Below are positions 47,801-61,648 of a stretch of DNA of 64,000 nucleotides, piece after piece. Origin of the DNA: Diprion similis (lineage: Eukaryota; Arthropoda; Insecta; Hymenoptera; Diprionidae). The position numbers and the translations under genes were made by a program. Location of the stretch: positions 15,216,031 through 15,280,030 of the forward strand of contig NC_060106.1 of NCBI RefSeq assembly GCF_021155765.1, given 5' to 3'. The first letter of the stretch is position 1. Each line of letters opens with the position of its first letter. The notes below the pieces were generated by a model. It saw only the letters and a list, made by a program, of their open reading frames with translations. It did no database searches and was not told the origin of the DNA.

Positions 47801-50800
47801 AGATAGTCCGAGAAATTTCCCGTCGGCTATAATTTTGCCTTAACTCGATGTGTCAAGTTCCGATCCTGAGCGCAGAACTCCCGAAAAATATGGCAAGTAG
47901 ACGAAAAAAGGAGTCAATAAATCGATCGACGAATGAATGATCGAGGAAGCACGTGAACAAGTATAAACATTGATCCTACGTGCGAAGGTCCTTAATTTTT
48001 AGGCTGCTTTTCCGACGCTCGTACTTTCCTTCCGAATTCTTTCACCTCGCCTCGTATCACTTTCACTCTTTGAATTTTGCAGCTTGAACCGTGTACGAAG
48101 CACGTTCCAATTTGAACGTCGGGTGTGTTTTAGAGACGGATGAAAGTAACGTGCGAAAATATTGGGGACATGCTAAAAGCTTGAATGGACAAAGATCGAT
48201 CCCGCTGAGTGAGTAGCGTTAGGCGTTGTCGAAGGCCGGAGTATGACGCGTCTGCGATATGTACGAACCAAAGTTTGTCGCATGCCTGTCAGAAGACCAA
48301 AGGAAATGATGAAAAAAGGAGAAGTGGCGAACGGATGGATGAAGAAAACGTGATCGGAATAAAAGCTCGGCTGCAAATGACGGCAACAGGCGCAAGGAAC
48401 TTGAATTTGCAAAGTTAATTAGACGTGAATGTTGGATTAAGAAGCGACTCAATCTTCCGATTCACTCGCACTTTGAATATTGTATCACGAAGCCAGGATC
48501 ATCACACTGATATTTTTGATCGTTTAAATCGAGTCTCAAAACGTTTCGGAGACAGTAAAATTGTCGAAATTCTTCAGCGAATTTATGGTTGCACTATCAC
48601 CGATTTAACATGAGATTATCGGGTAACTACAAAAGCGTGAATTTATGCAAATTGACAGCAAATTTCATTGATAATATTCGTTCGCAGGACCGGTAAACAC
48701 GCAACGGCGGAATGTTGGCAGAATTTATGATTCTCCAGACGGGAAAGCACTTAAATTTTAATTAATCAAAGATCGTTGTAGCTGAAATTATTCTAGAGAC
48801 GTGACGACGGCAGGTGTCCGTAGAAGCCGATAATTGGCCGATAATCCAAGGAGCGTAAATCTGGCGAAGTGGCTAATTCAATATCGGCTAGAAAATTGAC
48901 AACGCGGATTTGCCGACTCCTGGGTGACGTCATGATTACACGATCGCTACATCGATGTCAGATCTTTATACTCCGAGTGGAAAATTCGTGCCTTTTGAAC
49001 GACTACAAGAAGCCTGATTTGAAATATTTTCATTTGATGTTACTCGCTTCGTTTTTGTATGGATCGATTCAAGTGCACCGATTTCGGGCACACTTCAAGT
49101 GGAATTAGAGTGGGAATCGAAATCTTCATTAATTTTAGATTTTTACGTCTGGGAGAGTCGTGAGCCATGTTTTTGGCCAATCTGTACGCTTAACGGTCAC
49201 TCAAATTAGATACTCGAAACCAAAATTAGAATTAGGCGATCGAATGCGCAGGGTGCGCCCATTTTAATCTTCACCCACCGATTCTCGAATATGGAGATTC
49301 AGGTTCACATTTTACACCTGAGTATCCCGGTCCATGGCTAATAAAAGGGGAAAAATAGGGCGTCACCTGTGACCGCGAGATTTGATTTATCGCCCGGATG
49401 TGATCTCCGCGCAAGAAAGCCGGAGGTCAGTGTCCCTTGGTAAAATCAAGATACAGAGGAGGGAGAATCGAGTGTCTGAACTCGACGTGTCGCCGCTCCC
49501 GGGTTTCACGGTTAAAAATTCACAAAACGTGGGATCAAACGTGTCGGGAATTGGGAAGAAGCACCGACGGCGTGACTCAGTCGGGACCGGGATTTTACAG
49601 GCCAATTCCGAGAGGCAACAAAAATTCGAACTTTGGACCCGGTTCCACCCGCATCCGGCATCTGTGCTAATTCGAATCGCAAACTTGCCGAATCTGTACT
49701 TCATCGTTAGCGTTATCGGAGCTAAATAGAATGTTTATTTATATTTACGTTGTATTTTTGTTTTTTTTTTCAACTACTGTCGGAGTCGATCAACTCTAGA
49801 TAAAACCCTCTTGGATCTTGGCTTTGGCCAGCTAACCGGTCCGAAGCGCCTACGTATTACCTACGTGAATCGAGAAGGCATGCAGTATACATCTGCCTAC
49901 CTTATACCTACCAGAGAATTTTTCCTTTCCGTTTATAACGCGTTTTATTCTTCCGCCCGTGTGGCGTCGTGGATTCTGTTAAACGCGGCTCGGAACGACG
50001 GGGGGCATTTTCTGCATATCGCAAATCGAGGAATTTTTCCATTCCTACTATCGACGACGATGCCCACGCGGGTTTAAATCTCCGAGCGATCTCTAGAGTC
50101 GGGATGCAGGAGGAAAATAATACTTTGTCATGCAATATGAATCAGTGGATATGCAAACGTTTCGTCCCGAGACGGATCGGCGTGTTTCCTCCCCTTTTCC
50201 TGCAGTTTCTTCGAGCAAAGTATTTGACTTTATCATCTTCGTTCTTTTTTTCGCTTGAGAACATGTTTTTGCCGAGGCGTTCGCGATCCGTATTGACCCG
50301 CGGATGTGAAGATGCAGAGATGATGCAGACCAGGACCATCGGCGAACAGCCTCCACTTGGAGGGTCCGAGAGGCGGACGTCATCGTGAGAAAGACCGAAA
50401 TCAAGGGAGTATGTAAATAAGCGGTCACCAGGTATACATTGCTGCGAAAATAACGAGAAGACGTCTCGTAAATACAGAGAAAAAACAACGTGCAGGCAAA
50501 AAGTCACTCCTGTGAACATCCCGTCGAGAAACATACGCATACGTATAACCGAAGAAGGCGAGAGAGGGGAATGCACGATTTATCTCGCTGCGTCCTGCGA
50601 CAGGAACAGATTCGATCCTTTCGTGCCCACCGAAGCAGCTTGCATAGCGTTCTTATTATGCCTACGCTTCCTTCTGCGTGAGTCACGTCGGATTGTGATT
50701 CAATTTTACCTCACGATCGGAGGAAAAGAAATATTCCCTATCCTTCGCGGAATTCGCCATGAAATTCAACCCCCTTTCGCGTACAGATTTCTGTATTAAA

Positions 50801-53800
50801 TTCTTTTACATTTTATGCATTGTATTTCAAAAAATGTTTATTGTGTTCGAGATCAATTGTGAACTTAAACGATTAACGATGCACTGAATTTTTTTTTCCT
50901 TCTTTTTCGAGATATGATTTACACACAGATTTGTGGGAGAACTTGAACGAGAGTTTGCTCAAGTCAAGTGTTTTCGGTCGTAAGCCCAAACTTAGTCAAA
51001 GGTGTTGGATGTTTGCACGGGTCACTCTTAGTCGCGTTTTGTGTGTTCAACGATTTATAAAACGAGGTTTTCATCTGCACACCCACAACATACTGGCTTT
51101 TGTGATTAAATCTACTGTGACCGGATGCTTTTTTCTATTTTCCTTATTTTTATACCGACACCATAAATCTCTGCTGACAGATTCGAAATTAGATTAACCC
51201 ACAGCCTCTATGGTTCAGGAAAAAGTTGATTATCTACAGATTTGCATTCGACTGACTTTGAATTATAAATATTCTGCCGGTGCAGACTCGTTTTATTCAG
51301 TACCCTCATGAGGCTGGATTTAATGAGATCCATTTTGTCGCATATTGCTCGCTTTTAATCGTGTTTTATTATTGCATGGAGATAAGATTGTGAGAATATT
51401 AAACATCGGTAATGTGTGGGGAAAAAAAAAAAATTTCTGCAACCTTCAACGTCGAATCGCAGTCCAGTCCTGCGACACCTGATTTTTCACATCATCCTGG
51501 ATAGAAGCTCGTAATGTAGATGAATATCGCACTCGAGACTTCGCGGAAATAAGTACAGAGGCCTTAATTTCAAGCTTGGTGGAATTTTAACAAGGTGATA
51601 AATAAAGCTTACATTTTTATGTGGAAACTTTTTATACTTTTTCTAAGGTTGGTGTCTCTCAGCAGCACGAAAAACGGCGCCACGGCACCTAATTAGCGAC
51701 ATTTGTCTGCTCGGAAAGGGCAAGGAAAAAGGAAAAGCCACCTTAGCTTGAGATTTTCAGATTTCACCACATTTCCGGGAAGACCATTCATTCATATTCC
51801 GCATCGTACTGTTTAACGGTACACTGACAAGAAAAATTGACTCTTTTTTAGCAACATCAGTCGACCCGTAAATTATTACCTTTTATAAATACCCTTTTTA
51901 TCGACTTAAGTAGCTGTGTCTTGCAGGCAGCATCACCCACGCCATAATTCTTTCTTTGTCGTGTAAATATGAAAGCGTGTTTCTTGCAATTAGGTATAAA
52001 TTATTAAACAATTTGGCAATTAAGACTCTAGAGTCAAACGCTGTCATCTTGCACTAAAATATCGGCTCTCAAACTGGCTACGCGTCGATTAAAATGGAAG
52101 AACTTGATGTCTGCCATCAATATGAGGTAACTACTCACCGTCTTGGTTGAATAATTTATTACGAAATTGGCCGTGAATGTTGGGTCACTCATCTGCGGTT
52201 CAATTTTATGTTGCACTACTCAGAATGTGACCGCACTGCAGTTTTAATTTATTCGCGAACTTGTTCCTCAAACTCCGACGTTTCCGTAAAACTTTATCGC
52301 TAAATCTGAATGCCAATTAAAATATCGCGAGTTGTGAGAAAAGTATCTTATTACTATATCTACTTACTTTCGATGTCAGCAGCTGATTTGAATAATGCGG
52401 CTAAACTGGTTTAAATGATTGATACGTTTCACTAATAAAATGGATTTGCACGAGGATCAGTGGCCGCTGATCCAGCTCTTAAAATAATTGTAGGTACAAC
52501 AAGTTAACAACCTGAATCTATTAGCTTGCCCAACTCACTCTCTGCAGCTGTTTACTTCGCGGATGACCGAAATAAGCTTCTGCCGTATAGTCTTGAATTT
52601 ATATACGAGCATATTTTACTACTGGAGTACGGAGTAAATCCGTAAGAATTTCAACAACATATAATACGATGTAATAAAAATCACCTGTTTCTTTCAATAT
52701 ATTTTATCGATGAGTAACCACCGTCGTATTTTCTAACGCAATAAGAAAAAATAGTATACAAAATGGAGGAATAAAAAACGGTCGTAAACTAAGAAAGATC
52801 ACGTGATAAAATGCTAAGTTGAGACCTGAAATTTTTTTCAAATATTCGCAAAAATTAACTATTAAATAGTTTACAACTAGGATCCTATGCAAAAAAATTC
52901 CGTCTGACTGACAAGATACTACGTAACCTGTACACGACAATTTGGCCTTCCTTAACCGTTAATCATCCAATCTGCATAAAAGTGCAATTACAGTGCCAAC
53001 GTCGAGCCCAAATTCGTGGTTTTGGTAATTCCCTAAACCGAGTTCTATCGAAAATATTACACAACTAATAAAACATGAATATTTATGAAGATTCATGGAA
53101 TTCTCCGGTTGGTTCTTTGCGAATGTAACATGCCATGGCAGAAGAAACTGTACATAAATAATAATAACAATAATATAAATAATAATTACAACAACGAAAA
53201 AACCAACAATGTCTTCTCATCGAAATCGCGGGACACGTATGACGCAGACAACTGTAATCAACGCGTTTCTTGTACAACAGGCTGTTCGGAGGATCAAATT
53301 TCCCTAAATCGTAACGTTACGCGAGTTACGTGATGCGGTAAATGCTTAAAAAGCTGCAGGTTCGCTGCCCGTTGAAACCTCGCCAATGACTGATGACATC
53401 GGACGTTGACCTCTCTGCACCGTTCGCTGTTAAGTCTGGTCTGAGTTGTGGTATTTGGTTAAAACCACACAAGACCTCCTCTCCTTGGCCACCCTTGACC
53501 CTTCGGTCTCTTCCGCAGAGCTTTTCTTTGTATTTTTCAGCGCCGATGGATCTCAATCCTCGAGTTTTAAGATGTGTACTCTGAACACGTCATGTTACAG
53601 GGAATGCATCGCAAATAAGAACGAATGTGATGTCATTCGCTGGATGAATTTCTCCGCGGGTAACTCCTGCTTTAATTATAACCGACACCTGTTGCTTGAG
53701 AGGGTGCAGCTTCCGACTAACAGGTGAAATCCGTCCCCCTCTTGATGTCGTCGTTTTGACTTGAAAGGGTTCATTCATACTCTGCATTCGTAAGCTATCA

Positions 53801-56800
53801 ACAGGTTGCGAAGAGAGTTGGAGGGCCTGCAGTCATCGATAAATCGCAGCTGCAAATAAACGCTCCGATCAAACACCCTCGAAGGATTTTATTATGAGCA
53901 AATGTCACCTGCGTGTATGAAACTGTGACCAAAGATGGGCGCTCAAAGACGAAGCTTCTGGTTCTGACGATTCACTGTCCGCTTATAATGAATAGATACG
54001 TCTCGTTCATGAATTATGGGTATATATACCTGTTACCTCAAGTATACCTATATACTTTAGTTGCGGTAAAAATCTTACTTGCGAATTGCGTTTCCCTCAC
54101 GTTTCGCCTGTTGACATTATGTCCGACAGTGGAATGCTCGCGTGGCATTGAAAGACTACTTTAAAAATTGGACACGTTTCGAAGGAACACATGTTCCTAC
54201 TTCACTACCTTCTGAGGTGAGCTGGCACGCGGTTATTTGTCGAAGCAAACTTCGCCACTGTATAGCCATCGTATTTCAGCGAGGCTAAGCTGCCTTCGAA
54301 ATAAACGGTTCGCTATCCTTAAATTAAATAATAGACGTTGTGTAGCGAGTTTCTGAGAGAAACGATTTTGGGAAAAAAAAGTAACGTATAGGCGTCCGGA
54401 AAAAATACTCCGAAACGGGATACTTTCTTATGACATTCTTGTGGTTTAAATTATTGGGAAGTCTAACCAGAACATATTTTCCTCACTTTGGAACCGTTGG
54501 TTCTAAATGAATTTAGTACTCTTGTAAAATCATGCCGGTCATTTTTGTCGCCTCATTTGCCTTATCGCGGGCCTTCATCCGAATAATTTACACTAATGAG
54601 CTGGTCTGATTACGCTCACAGATAGACGATGTTCCGTCAAATATAGACAGTTGATGTGGCAATCAAGTAAATATAACATTCATTCAGGGTATCCGTACAC
54701 TCATCTTAACAAGTTCAGTCGTCAAGAGTAAAGAAAGAACCTGGGTGATTAAAATCGAGAAATCTGGTGGACTCCGAAGGCGTTTTTCCTTTGGTTATTT
54801 CGTTGGAGTGATAACGATTGTCGACACGGAAACCTTGAAGATGAATATCTTGGTATAAAAGAAAGCTACTTCAGTCTAACATTTCGTTCGATGAACACGA
54901 TCTGATAGCGCATGTAATTTTTTTTCAGCATAATTTAGTTTAGGTAGACATGTAGGTACATACATTCGTGTTCCAGATTAGGCTTGAGTTTGTAATTTAA
55001 CTCGTTACAATGTTGCGCAACTTGTTAATTGCGATTGTTCATGATATAGCGAGTTAGCCCACGTCTAGAAATTTGAAACTTAGTTGCGTTGTATGGAAGT
55101 TAATTATTCCACACTAGTTCTGCGATTAGTAGATTAATTCAAGACTAGATATTAACTCTTGCCTTCAAGTCGTGTAAAATTAACGAAACTCATAACACAA
55201 ACGATCGTTTTATGTTGCGATTAAATCGTTTGCAATAATTCTGTATCTATGCTGTGTATCTCTCCCCAGTTAAAACTGCAAGATTCAAGATACGGAAAAA
55301 TTAATATAAATAAACGTTTTCTGGCGGAATGAGTACACGCAGGGTGTTGAGTGTTGGTAGTGGCACAGGATATTCGGTTATTCGACTTCTCTCATTGTTC
55401 TTTTCATCACTAAACCTGCAGACGAAATGTCGATCTGGTTTCCAAAGGATGTCGAAAACGGACATTCTACCGGGTGTCATCAGTTTAAGCTAGTTTTTTA
55501 TATTTTAAAACTGTCAAGTCATAGCATTTATGAAAGCTGTGCGCTTCCGCGAAGAGAAATACTTTTTGAGCACTTACAGTAAGCATCGATCGAATTCAAA
55601 AGATATTCTTAACCGTTTTCTCTAATGGCTAGTGCCACTTTAATGATAAGAAAGAAATGTTGCCGTACTTTCATCGAAGATATTTGAAATTTAGTAGGAA
55701 TGTTCTGTGATTATGTTTCAAGATTAAACCCGCTCTCACGTTAATTGTATGCAGACTACGCCGAGTGATCATCATTTGCATATCGATATTTCGAATTTCT
55801 CAAAAAAATCCGTGACAACGTATGAAATAGAATTTTTATCAACTAGTTTGTTGAGTAAACAAAACACTTTGCACCTCATGACGAACACTTTCACCTTGAG
55901 TGCAAATTAAGTTATAACGACTTTAAAAGTGGGCGTCTCGTAAATTCGATATAGTTAATAGATAAATGTGATTTCCGAGAGAATGGTAGATTCTTGCGAT
56001 AATTGATATAGGCACCGTTAAAAAAATGAATTCAATACACGCCAGTCACAAAAAAATACCCCCGATCAGGATGCACGGTATACCGAAATCCGATTTAGCA
56101 CGTATGAGATTCGATCGAAACATGCAACCTGCAAGGATATTTCAGTCGTAAAAATAATTACGACTGTATCTACAGCCGAACTTTCTAGCGAATGCCTGCA
56201 AGCTGCTGTCATTTTCCATTTTCGGTCAAGCCGCACATTGAAATTCGTTCAAGCTACAAGCTTCTGGGAATTTCAGCGAGGCTCGCGTGTATCGGTTTGA
56301 GTTTTAGTCCATGCCTTCCATATCGTTCAGACTTGTACCTTTGCTCGTGATTTTACCAAGGCCCTTCACAATATGTTAACGGCGTAGAATCAGCCACAGT
56401 GTCCACTGAATGTTAAACAGCGGCCACAGACTTCGTTAAAAATTTACATTTTGCGCTCTTTACCGTGACTCTACACCCGGTTTCCACGATAAAATCTTCC
56501 TCCGTGAACAACACGCTAATAGGTCTACCTAAGTATTGGTGAACGTAAACTACTTTCCGACTCTCCTCCTTCGGCAAACTTGGACTTTGTTTTTACAGTC
56601 AAAATTGTTGTTCTTTCAAATGTTGCTGGTCTTTCAAATATCAAGAAAGTTTTCGAGGAGTAAAGAAAAGTCATTAGATGTACTTACAATTAGCCACGAC
56701 TTGTTTAATTTTTGGGGCGAAGGAACGACGGTTTTTTCTTCAATTATCGCAGTGCACCTCATGTCTTGGGAAAAAAATTCACTCCGTCTGTGTTTCCCGG

Positions 56801-58287
56801 ATGTCGAGGGGCGTCTGGAACGTTGGCCTCTTTACCCAGACGCTTGGCACACGAGTATAAGGTACACACATACTCACCATGGCACCGAGATGATTTCGCA
56901 GTCCACGTTCGACGAGAGACGAGGAGGTTTTTCACTGCCTCATTCACCGGTGGGTAGAATTATGCCGAGTGCTTGCTCTTGACTGAGTGTGCATACAGAA
57001 GGATTCGTTACACGTTGAGCTATTTCGCGTCTCAGAAACACGTACAAACTTCGACAGGGAAAATTAGTGTTAGATTTTAGTATTTCTCTTTCATTGTCAA
57101 CAGCACTAGAGAAAATAATCTTTGAGCCATGCTCGCGGTCTGTTGAAAGGAGAATAATTTTGTTTCTCAATTTTCTTTCCTCGTGGTCGATGGTCTCTAC
57201 TTTATAAAGTTCAGGGAACCGATCAGAAGACTTACAAGATTTGAGTATGGGCCGATGTTCTCCCCTTTCAAACAAGGAATCATTCACTACCTAGTCTGCG
57301 ATTGAAAATAGAGCTAAAAAATTTAGTGGAATTCTCATGGGAAAGAAAATCGAATAAAAACTATGCATGATTTCAAAACAGTTTCCCCTACCACGTTTGG
57401 TCCCCAACTTGTCCTCACACATGGCATAATGATGGTGGTAGTAACGATGATCCGGAAGGCGAGGAATGTTTCTGTCTCTAAAGATAGATCCTCATCCCAA
57501 AAACCGGTATCTAGGAATTTGGTAGGAAATAGGTTCACATGCGATTGAATAAGTGAAAGTGGATAAAAGTAGAACTTCAACCATCGTATATAGCCAAGTG
57601 CAATGATCCGAGTGCATCGGCGCGGTGAAGCCGGGCAACGCTGCCCACGAATGGTGATCATGTTTTTTTTATCCTTGTATCTTCTCGCTTTCTTTCAGGG
57701 TCGTTGGAAGGCCCTCGAAAGGAATTCGTCGGTGTGCCTGGTTCTTTTTTCCCAACTCGTCTCGAACATTCTCGGCCCATCTTTCGACCCATCGCCGATT
57801 GAAAAGCCAGTTTTGCTCGTTACGAGGTTGCGAATTTCGCAGCCCGATAAACAGTCGCAGTAATTACATTGGCAGCTACTTTTTATCAGCCTCGATCGTT
57901 GGAAAACGGCTTGTCATTGCACGTTCCATTTTTCTCAATGCAAGTGACGGCTTATTCGAGCATTGATATTGCAGTTGTCCCTTCGATTTACTAGATATAT
58001 TCTGTATCTGATATTAACTTTTGTAATCGGTAAATCGGATAAAATGGATCGATGCAGAGGGATCGGATTAATTAGGTCGTTCTGCTTGTCCCTCGGAAAT
58101 GCCGATTCGTGGATATGAACGCAGGCAGTATCTTAAGGCACTTTTAATATGGTGGAAGATTAATTTATTCTGAACATTGATCAAACGTCGAGGAAATTAA
58201 TCTCCATAATTATCTTGACCAATTTAACCCGAGGATAAATTGCGAACTGATTGTTACTTGCGCGGTAATTTCGGACTCCGTCTGCAG
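44826..58287. other. Long gene-free stretch (44.8-58.3 kb)
   Basis: Thirteen kilobases with no recognised gene. The part around 49300-50800 is less AT-rich and therefore open in several frames on both strands at once (up to 144 codons), the signature of composition rather than coding. A 148-codon frame at 56536-56982 has no protein-like features. An (AAT/AAC)n microsatellite lies at 53158-53198, and a short perfect hairpin (cagtcgtaa/ttacgactg) at 56143-56166. Confidence 0.5.
53158..53198. repeat. AAT/AAC trinucleotide microsatellite
   Basis: Degenerate run of aat and aac triplets (ataataataacaataat...), open in several frames for trivial reasons. Confidence 0.8.
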
Positions 58288-58513
58288 AGCCCCGAGCTTT
58301 CATTGCTAAGAATTTCGTAATGAACAAGAAGAAGCTCGATCTATATGCAGAAGTGATTAACTCTAACTCCAGGCTTATCAACCTGGTGTGCAACGAAGTT
58401 ATTTCACCGACAGGGCTGGACGATAAATTTCATCCCTTAATCCGTAAAGGCCTAAGAATTGCTCGAGGTCATTTCAGCGCGTCTTTGCGACCGATGATAT
58501 TAAAAAACGTAAA
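58288..58513 (+). CDS. Candidate internal exon, unrecognised protein
   Basis: A plus-strand open segment bounded by an acceptor-like GTCTGCAG and a consensus donor GTAAGT, read as phase 1 in and phase 2 out; 75 codons with no stop. The peptide has protein-like texture: KKKLDLYAEVINSNSRLINL (residues 13-32), CNEVISPTGLDD, then basic HPLIRKGLRIARGHFSASLR. The stop codon of the raw frame is created only by reading into the GTAAGT donor. No family is recognised and no neighbouring exon was found, so a chance frame remains possible. Confidence 0.3.
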
Positions 58514-60068
58514 GTAAGTCGTCGAATTTCGGTAAAGGCAATTAACCATTGTGCGGGTGTGTTTGCGAAGCGATTTTGAAACCGATCGCCACTAGCGTGC
58601 GAGTATCTAATAATTTAAATCTCAGCTATAAATAGCTGGACAAGTTGAGCCGCCCGAGTGTATTAAATTCGAATATCAAAGAGCTGGTATCAGTGTCACA
58701 TTGTCGAGGTCATTCGATGGAAAAGAAGTTTAGAAGCGCGTAAGCTAACCTATTCATTATCCATCGACGAAGTCTTCGGGTCAAGCACACGATTCAAAGT
58801 AGCATTAAACTTCGGAAGATAAAAGAAACAGACACAGGCGAGCCGTATTGTGGTGATATAAAATAAGTTTCGGCCTTTTGAACGACCTTCGATTTGGGTA
58901 TTTGTCTTAAGCGTTAGCATACACGTATGAGCATCATAAACTCGGAGAAGACATGCAAAACCTTCGGCGTAAGAGGAGGCGAGACACTATCCCATTATTG
59001 GTAATATTCCAGTGGAATTTCGAGTTTATGGCTGTCATTATTCCCGCATTATTTATTGTATTTTGTCCTCGTTATTATAACACTCCGCGGTATGCTATCG
59101 AGACTAAACGTCGGTTGAGTAACCAGAACGATATATTAACTAGGTATTAAGAATATAAAAAGCCAAACGTATCTCGGCTTAACGCAGAGTCTTCAACTTC
59201 AATATTCCACCTTTGCTTACACTATTTAATTCAATCGTTCTCCAAAACGGCCAAAGCACGAACCGCGAGAAATTATTACGCGGGTTATCCCGACACGACA
59301 AACCCGTTGTGCGTTCGCATAGCAATTGTGCAATCGATGAACCAGCAACTTCTTTTTGGTCCGAAGTATAAGGTATCGCTTTCACGCACTGTAACAGGCA
59401 GAAGTCGAACTGGTCAAAGTGCGTGTAAATTTTTTTGAAAATGATCGCAAGGAACTTTTCCGGGAAAGCTTCTTCCAGACACTGTAATTCGTTATTATAC
59501 CTTAGAGTGGGCCAAGGTTGAATCGCGGTGAGATCGGTTCAAGCGGCTGCCTCAGTTACTCGCACGAGGAACCAACCAACGCGAAAGGTAGATAATTACA
59601 CCGTGCAGATAAATTGACGGTGAATTACCAAGAGGCGTGTATTGGATTTAACTCTCCTTTACACATTGCATGTAATCGCGTCGACAAGTGACTCAGAATC
59701 AATCGATTTAATTAATAGCTGTACATCGAACTTGCTTTCAAATTATCATATTATTATAATCGAATCAAAAGATGAGGAGATTGCGTCACGCGGAGAATTT
59801 TCTTGTGTCTCTTTCTGTGACTTGGGTTGGATTTTGGACCGCGTCGATTGGCTTGCCACGGAGGAATGCTGCCCCGGCGGTATTCTTGCTAACGATATTC
59901 GGCTTCTTCGGTTACAGAGATGAAGTCGAGAGTCACGCCGAGGAGAGGCGGCCGACAGTCATGTGGACATGATGGACCATTTCCCTCCCCAATCCTTCGC
60001 CCGTCCCGGAATCACCGCGATGATGGTACTGCCAACCGTGTTGGTCGGTGATCCCCACCTTGTGACCC
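58514..60068. other. No gene firmly supported (58.5-60.1 kb)
   Basis: Contains a GC-richer patch (59800-60000) in which one plus frame reads hydrophobic sequence and an acceptor-like ttcttcggttacag occurs at 59906-59919. Neither is sufficient to call an exon. Confidence 0.4.
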
Positions 60069-60110
60069 ATAAAAGCCTCAATTCGCAAGCAGCATCTTCA
60101 GTCTTCAGTT
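60069..60110 (+). promoter_or_regulatory. Core promoter: TATA-like box plus initiator
   Basis: ATAAAAG at 60069-60075 is followed, 31 bp from box start to the initiator A, by TCAGTC (60098-60103), a full match to the arthropod initiator TCAKTY. A second initiator, TCAGTT, lies at 60105-60110. The spacing and motif pair are what arthropod TATA/Inr promoters use. It points into the candidate first exon below. Confidence 0.55.
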
Positions 60111-60248
60111 CGGACGCCGCACAGCCTGTGATCTTACAGAACCTCCTCCGCACCAGTGAGTCCGCTGGGATTATGAATTGTTGAGAAGCTCACCCCCGTT
60201 TTCGTCGAGAGGATGTACGGGCGAAGCAAGGCCGCACTCTGCACCCTG
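60100..60248 (+). CDS. Candidate first exon with signal-peptide-like start
   Basis: Predicted exon from the initiator (60100) to a GTACGT donor at 60249. The ATG at 60213 opens MYGRSKAALCTL and runs to the donor in phase 0. The basic n-region followed by AALCTL is how a secretory signal peptide split by an intron would begin, the same design as the MKF/MKV exons of the cuticle genes. A tiny upstream frame (MNC-stop, 60174) sits in the leader. The remaining exons would lie downstream, probably beyond 64000; I could not find them. The product is unknown (secreted peptide or cuticle-type protein are guesses). Confidence 0.35.
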
Positions 60249-61626
60249 GTACGTCAGCATTATTCCTTGAATCTGGACGACTTCGCCGGGAATTTAGTGT
60301 GCACCCTGAATGTGAACCAAGGTCAAAGTGTTCTCGCTGTTGCCCATGTAGTGCGGTTCGACGACTTAGCTCTACAAAAAAAATTTAGTGTTTTTTGTTT
60401 GTACGGTCAGTGCAGCTCTAATTGCGTTTTTTAATTTTTCGTTAGAGTCAATCATTCTAGGCTATAATTTTTTTCGTAGTCGGAATTGCTCTGGGAGTAT
60501 ATATTTGATCATTACGATTCGCGTGGCGTCGTGTGAGCATTGATAGTCCGAAGTAAAATAGAATTGAATAATATCGTGTGATTCGGGATTGTCGCAATCG
60601 GTAATTATCGTGTCGTTGTTAACTTTCGGTTACATCGCTGACGAGTTTATATACACAAAGACGTTGATTGAATTTAAAATTTTGCGCAAACAATTTCAAA
60701 ACTAAAAAACACTCTCGCGAGTTATTTGGAAGCCAAGAGTATAACGGGTCGCTCGGTAGTTTGCGCACAAATCATTAGAAGAAGAAACTAGCGAATAACC
60801 TTCACTTGAGAGTAAATATTTGACATGCACGTTGCGCAAATGATCGAATCACCGTTCGACAGCCACGCGATATTCTCAATATAGTCACCAAACCACCAAT
60901 GCGATGTATACTTAGAGGTAAATCGCGTACGCGAAGCACATATAATTGTTACTGTAAAAATTTCTCGTCTTTTCGAGGCTGCGGAGACCGCGACGTTTAC
61001 ACCAGACTTAAACTTAGCGATGAGACATCGATGCCGGCGCAAGAAACGTTTCCTCGGTAGGTAATAATCCGCGATCAAAGGCTCCTCGGAGTGCGAGCGG
61101 TAATGCAAAAATCATCGGACCTTTTCCTCCAAGGTGAACACGTCATTCAAGCAACACTTTCCATTGATCTTGGTTCTCAGTCATTGTTCCGGTACACTCA
61201 ACTTCATTCATAACTTTATCCAGTGGATGCATAAGCGCTCGACTTCCGGCCATTCGATTTGATCGAAGGCGTTTCGGAAGAGGCGATATGACGTAGTAAA
61301 AAATTCCAGTTATTGTTTACGAGTTATCGAAATGTTAGGGATCATTTGATATTCTATTGAACAATTGTTAATGTCAATTGGCAAGGGTGATAGGCGATAC
61401 AGGCCCTTGAAAACAGCCGTGACATGTTTCTGGTGTTACTTTCATTCTCAATTTGAGACAAAATCATCGCCACGTCATTAAGCTCAGCGCTTATAATCAT
61501 TATACCTACGCTGCAAGCAATTCTCTGCATTTTTTATTCATGCTGATATCTACAGACAAATTCTGAAAAAACTCGACCTATGTTTTATAGCTATGTTGAT
61601 GGACCTTATTTTTTCCGCCCCCCTCC

Positions 61627-61648
61627 CACACACACACACACACACACA
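61627..61648. repeat. (CA)n microsatellite
   Basis: Eleven uninterrupted CA dinucleotides. Confidence 0.95.

Noticed and set aside
49382..50799. Cluster of long overlapping frames on both strands (up to 144 codons)
   Set aside because: Simultaneous openness of sense and antisense frames reflects locally higher GC content; no motif distinguishes any one of them.
54853..54900. TATAAAAG followed by TTCAGTC, a promoter-like pair
   Set aside because: Spacing is only about 19 bp (normal ~30) and the following ATG opens a 4-codon frame.
56536..56982. 148-codon plus-strand frame, the longest single frame in the desert
   Set aside because: Erratic composition, overlapping frames on both strands, and no splice or promoter support.
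59772..59972. Plus-strand frame reading TWVGFW...AAPAVFLLTIFG, reminiscent of a ligand-gated channel membrane segment
   Set aside because: The similarity is limited to a few residues, the TM2 consensus is absent, and no flanking splice sites in a suitable phase frame it.
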